Shown here: positions 62,525 to 64,000 of the stretch, in pieces | Position numbering within the stretch: position 1 is the stretch's first letter | How the letters are laid out: every line of letters begins with the position of its first letter | From: Phycomyces blakesleeanus NRRL 1555(-) | Taxonomy: Eukaryota > Mucoromycota > Mucoromycetes > Mucorales > Phycomycetaceae | NCBI RefSeq assembly: GCF_001638985.1 | Contig: NW_017265164.1 | Span: 241,353-305,352, forward strand | DNA: 64,000 nt | Reading direction: 5' to 3' | The notes under the pieces: generated by a model | What the model was told of the DNA's origin: nothing | What the model saw: the letters and a program-made list of their open reading frames with translations, nothing else | Databases searched by the model: none | Made by a program: the position numbers and the translations under genes

Positions 62525-64000
62525 TGTCCGCCTGATTTAGAATCAGTCACACAAAGGTATACTAAAAGTCGAAAGCTTTGAAAGTTATATGCGATGGAAT
62601 GGAATAAGAAGGTTTCAGAAGTATAATGATATGAATAGTATATATGTGCAAAAGTTGAAAACTAATTCTGAGAATGGTAGTGTATGACACTCTAAGTGTA
62701 GAAGAAAATAGTGTATTGCTTTTGAGTGTCGAGATTTTGTTATATGGCTATTATTTCAATTTTTATTTTTACTGTTGTAATAAAGTAAAGAAATAGTATG
62801 GTTGTTGGTGTCAATTTTGATAGTGCGGCGAAGCTAGTGTTGGCCCAGGTTTCAAAAAAGAAAACATTACTGTGGTTGTTGGTTTCAATTTTGATAGTGC
62901 GGCGAAGCTGGTGTTGGCACAGGTTTCAAAAAAGAAAACGTTACTGTGGTTGTTGGTTTCAATTTTGATAGTGCGGCGAAGCTAGTGTTGGTACAGGCTT
63001 CAAAAAAGAAAGTGTTGCTGTGGTTGTTGGTTTTAATTTTGATAGTGCGGCGAAGCTAGTGTTGGCCCAGGTTTCAAAAAAGAAAACATTACTGTGGTTG
63101 TTGGTTTTAATTTTGATAGTGCGGCGAAGCTAGTGTTGGCCCAGGTTTCAAAAAAGAAAACATTACTGTGGTTGTTGGTTTTAATTTTGATAGTGCGGCG
63201 AAGCTAGTGTTGGCCCAGGTTTCAAAAAAGAAAACATTACTGTGGTTGTTGGTTTTAATTTTGATAGTGCAGCGAAGCTAGTGTTGGTACAGGCTTCAAA
63301 AAAGAAAGTGTTGCTGTGGTTGTTGGTTTCAATTTTGATAGTGCGGTGAAGCTGGTGCTGGTACAGGTTTCAAAAAAGAAAACGTTGCTGTGGTGATGCT
63401 CGTTGACTTTGAAAGCGGTGTGAAGCGGTTGCTAGTGCAAGTTTGAAAAAAGAAAACAATACTGTGGGGATCACCGTCGATTTTTAAAGCATTGAGAAGT
63501 TTATAGGGACACAAAGGTTTGACCAAGGGCTTGTTTTTGTTAGAGTCGCGTATACAGTGAACAGTTGTGAAAAAGATAAAATAAGGAGTATCTCGATTTT
63601 TTTTTCAAAAGAGTGTGCTCTCTTTTTATATTGCAACAGTTTCTGTCTACTTTAAGTTGTAATATTTTATGAATGACGATCCCCAACAAAAATGAAGATC
63701 CTTGACAAGGATGGAGGAATGTAGGGAATGTTGAAAGAAGATTCAACCCATCGTTAAAAAAGAATTTTTTGTTTTGATTACGACGTAGTGAAGGTCACAT
63801 TAATATACTATCCTCTTTCAACGACTCTAAGTGAACGCTGGGTGGTATTTAAACCCCCGTATGGATAACAGTATCCCTGTAAATGGGCCCTGCTATGGTT
63901 ATTTTACTATCGGGTACACAAAGGCTGTCTGCACCACCGATTGGTAATACCAGCTTACAAAAAGTGTACACTGTCCGAATTATCAATTAGCATCCTTAGT
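62525..64000. mobile_element. Dispersed repeat, copy B (runs to window edge)
   Basis: Second copy of the element described at 59625-60400, longer because of the internal 74-bp array. On the minus strand the conserved string reads LPIGGADSLCVPDSK, but the frame is then broken by a stop at the point where copy A continues. Both copies end in the shared string CATCCTTAGT; here that is the last base of the window, so the true boundary is unknown. Confidence 0.65.
62799..63464. repeat. 74-bp tandem array, nine units without indels
   Basis: Units start at 62799, 62873, 62947, 63021, 63095, 63169, 63243, 63317 and 63391, always exactly 74 bp apart. Each holds TTTTGATAGTGCGGCGAAGC, a GGTTTCAAAAAAGAAAA core and TGTGGTTGTTGG. 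Units 3 and 7 share the variant TACAGGCTTC...AGTGTTG, hinting at a four-unit duplication step. The ninth unit is more diverged. Confidence 0.93.

Overview
This is nuclear DNA from a fungus. The protein set (COPI beta'-subunit, Nst1-, Def1-, Rax2- and Kcs1-type proteins, a Bud14/Tea4-like adaptor), the many short GT-AG introns, the AT-rich spacers full of microsatellites and the N/Q/D-rich coding tracts suit an early-diverging filamentous lineage such as Mucoromycota. The phylum is an inference from style; no marker gene here proves it. I saw no rRNA, tRNA, CRISPR array or bacterial-type operon.

Layout. 1-46.6 kb is gene-rich. In order: a neutral ceramidase cut by the left edge (-); a Ctr copper transporter (-); COPI beta'/Sec27 (+); an inositol hexakisphosphate kinase of Kcs1 type (-); a PHAF1/UPF0183 protein (-); a 5.8-kb spacer; a small CYSTM-like protein (+); a Rax2-like cortical marker with an extra cytosolic SH3 domain (-); a 2.7-kb spacer with a possible gene fragment; an SH3 adaptor with a PP1-docking motif, Bud14/Tea4-like (+); a small unknown protein, also with a PP1-docking-like motif (-); Nst1 (+); Def1 (-); and a NIPA/DUF803 membrane transporter (-). 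I rebuilt exon structures by hand from splice signals and phase; every multi-exon model closes in frame, except the ceramidase, which leaves the window.

From 46.6 to 64 kb the sequence becomes a visibly AT-rich gene desert without a convincing intact gene. It holds a decayed retroelement trace (an RNase H-like motif near 49.0 kb), an old ~48-bp tandem array (61.3-62.0 kb) and two diverged copies of an unidentified dispersed repeat (59.6-60.4 and 62.5-64.0 kb). One of those copies has expanded a single internal 74-bp unit into nine perfectly spaced units.

Functional themes. The middle of the window groups genes plausibly tied to cell polarity (Rax2-SH3, Bud14/Tea4-like and a small RVxF protein). 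The rest are housekeeping genes for vesicle traffic, metal and Mg transport, inositol pyrophosphate and ceramide metabolism, and stress or RNA polymerase II turnover. Most notable are the Rax2-SH3 architecture, a stop-free 210-bp GC-AG intron inside the Kcs1 catalytic domain, the 74-bp unit expansion, and a 28-base homopolymeric C run.
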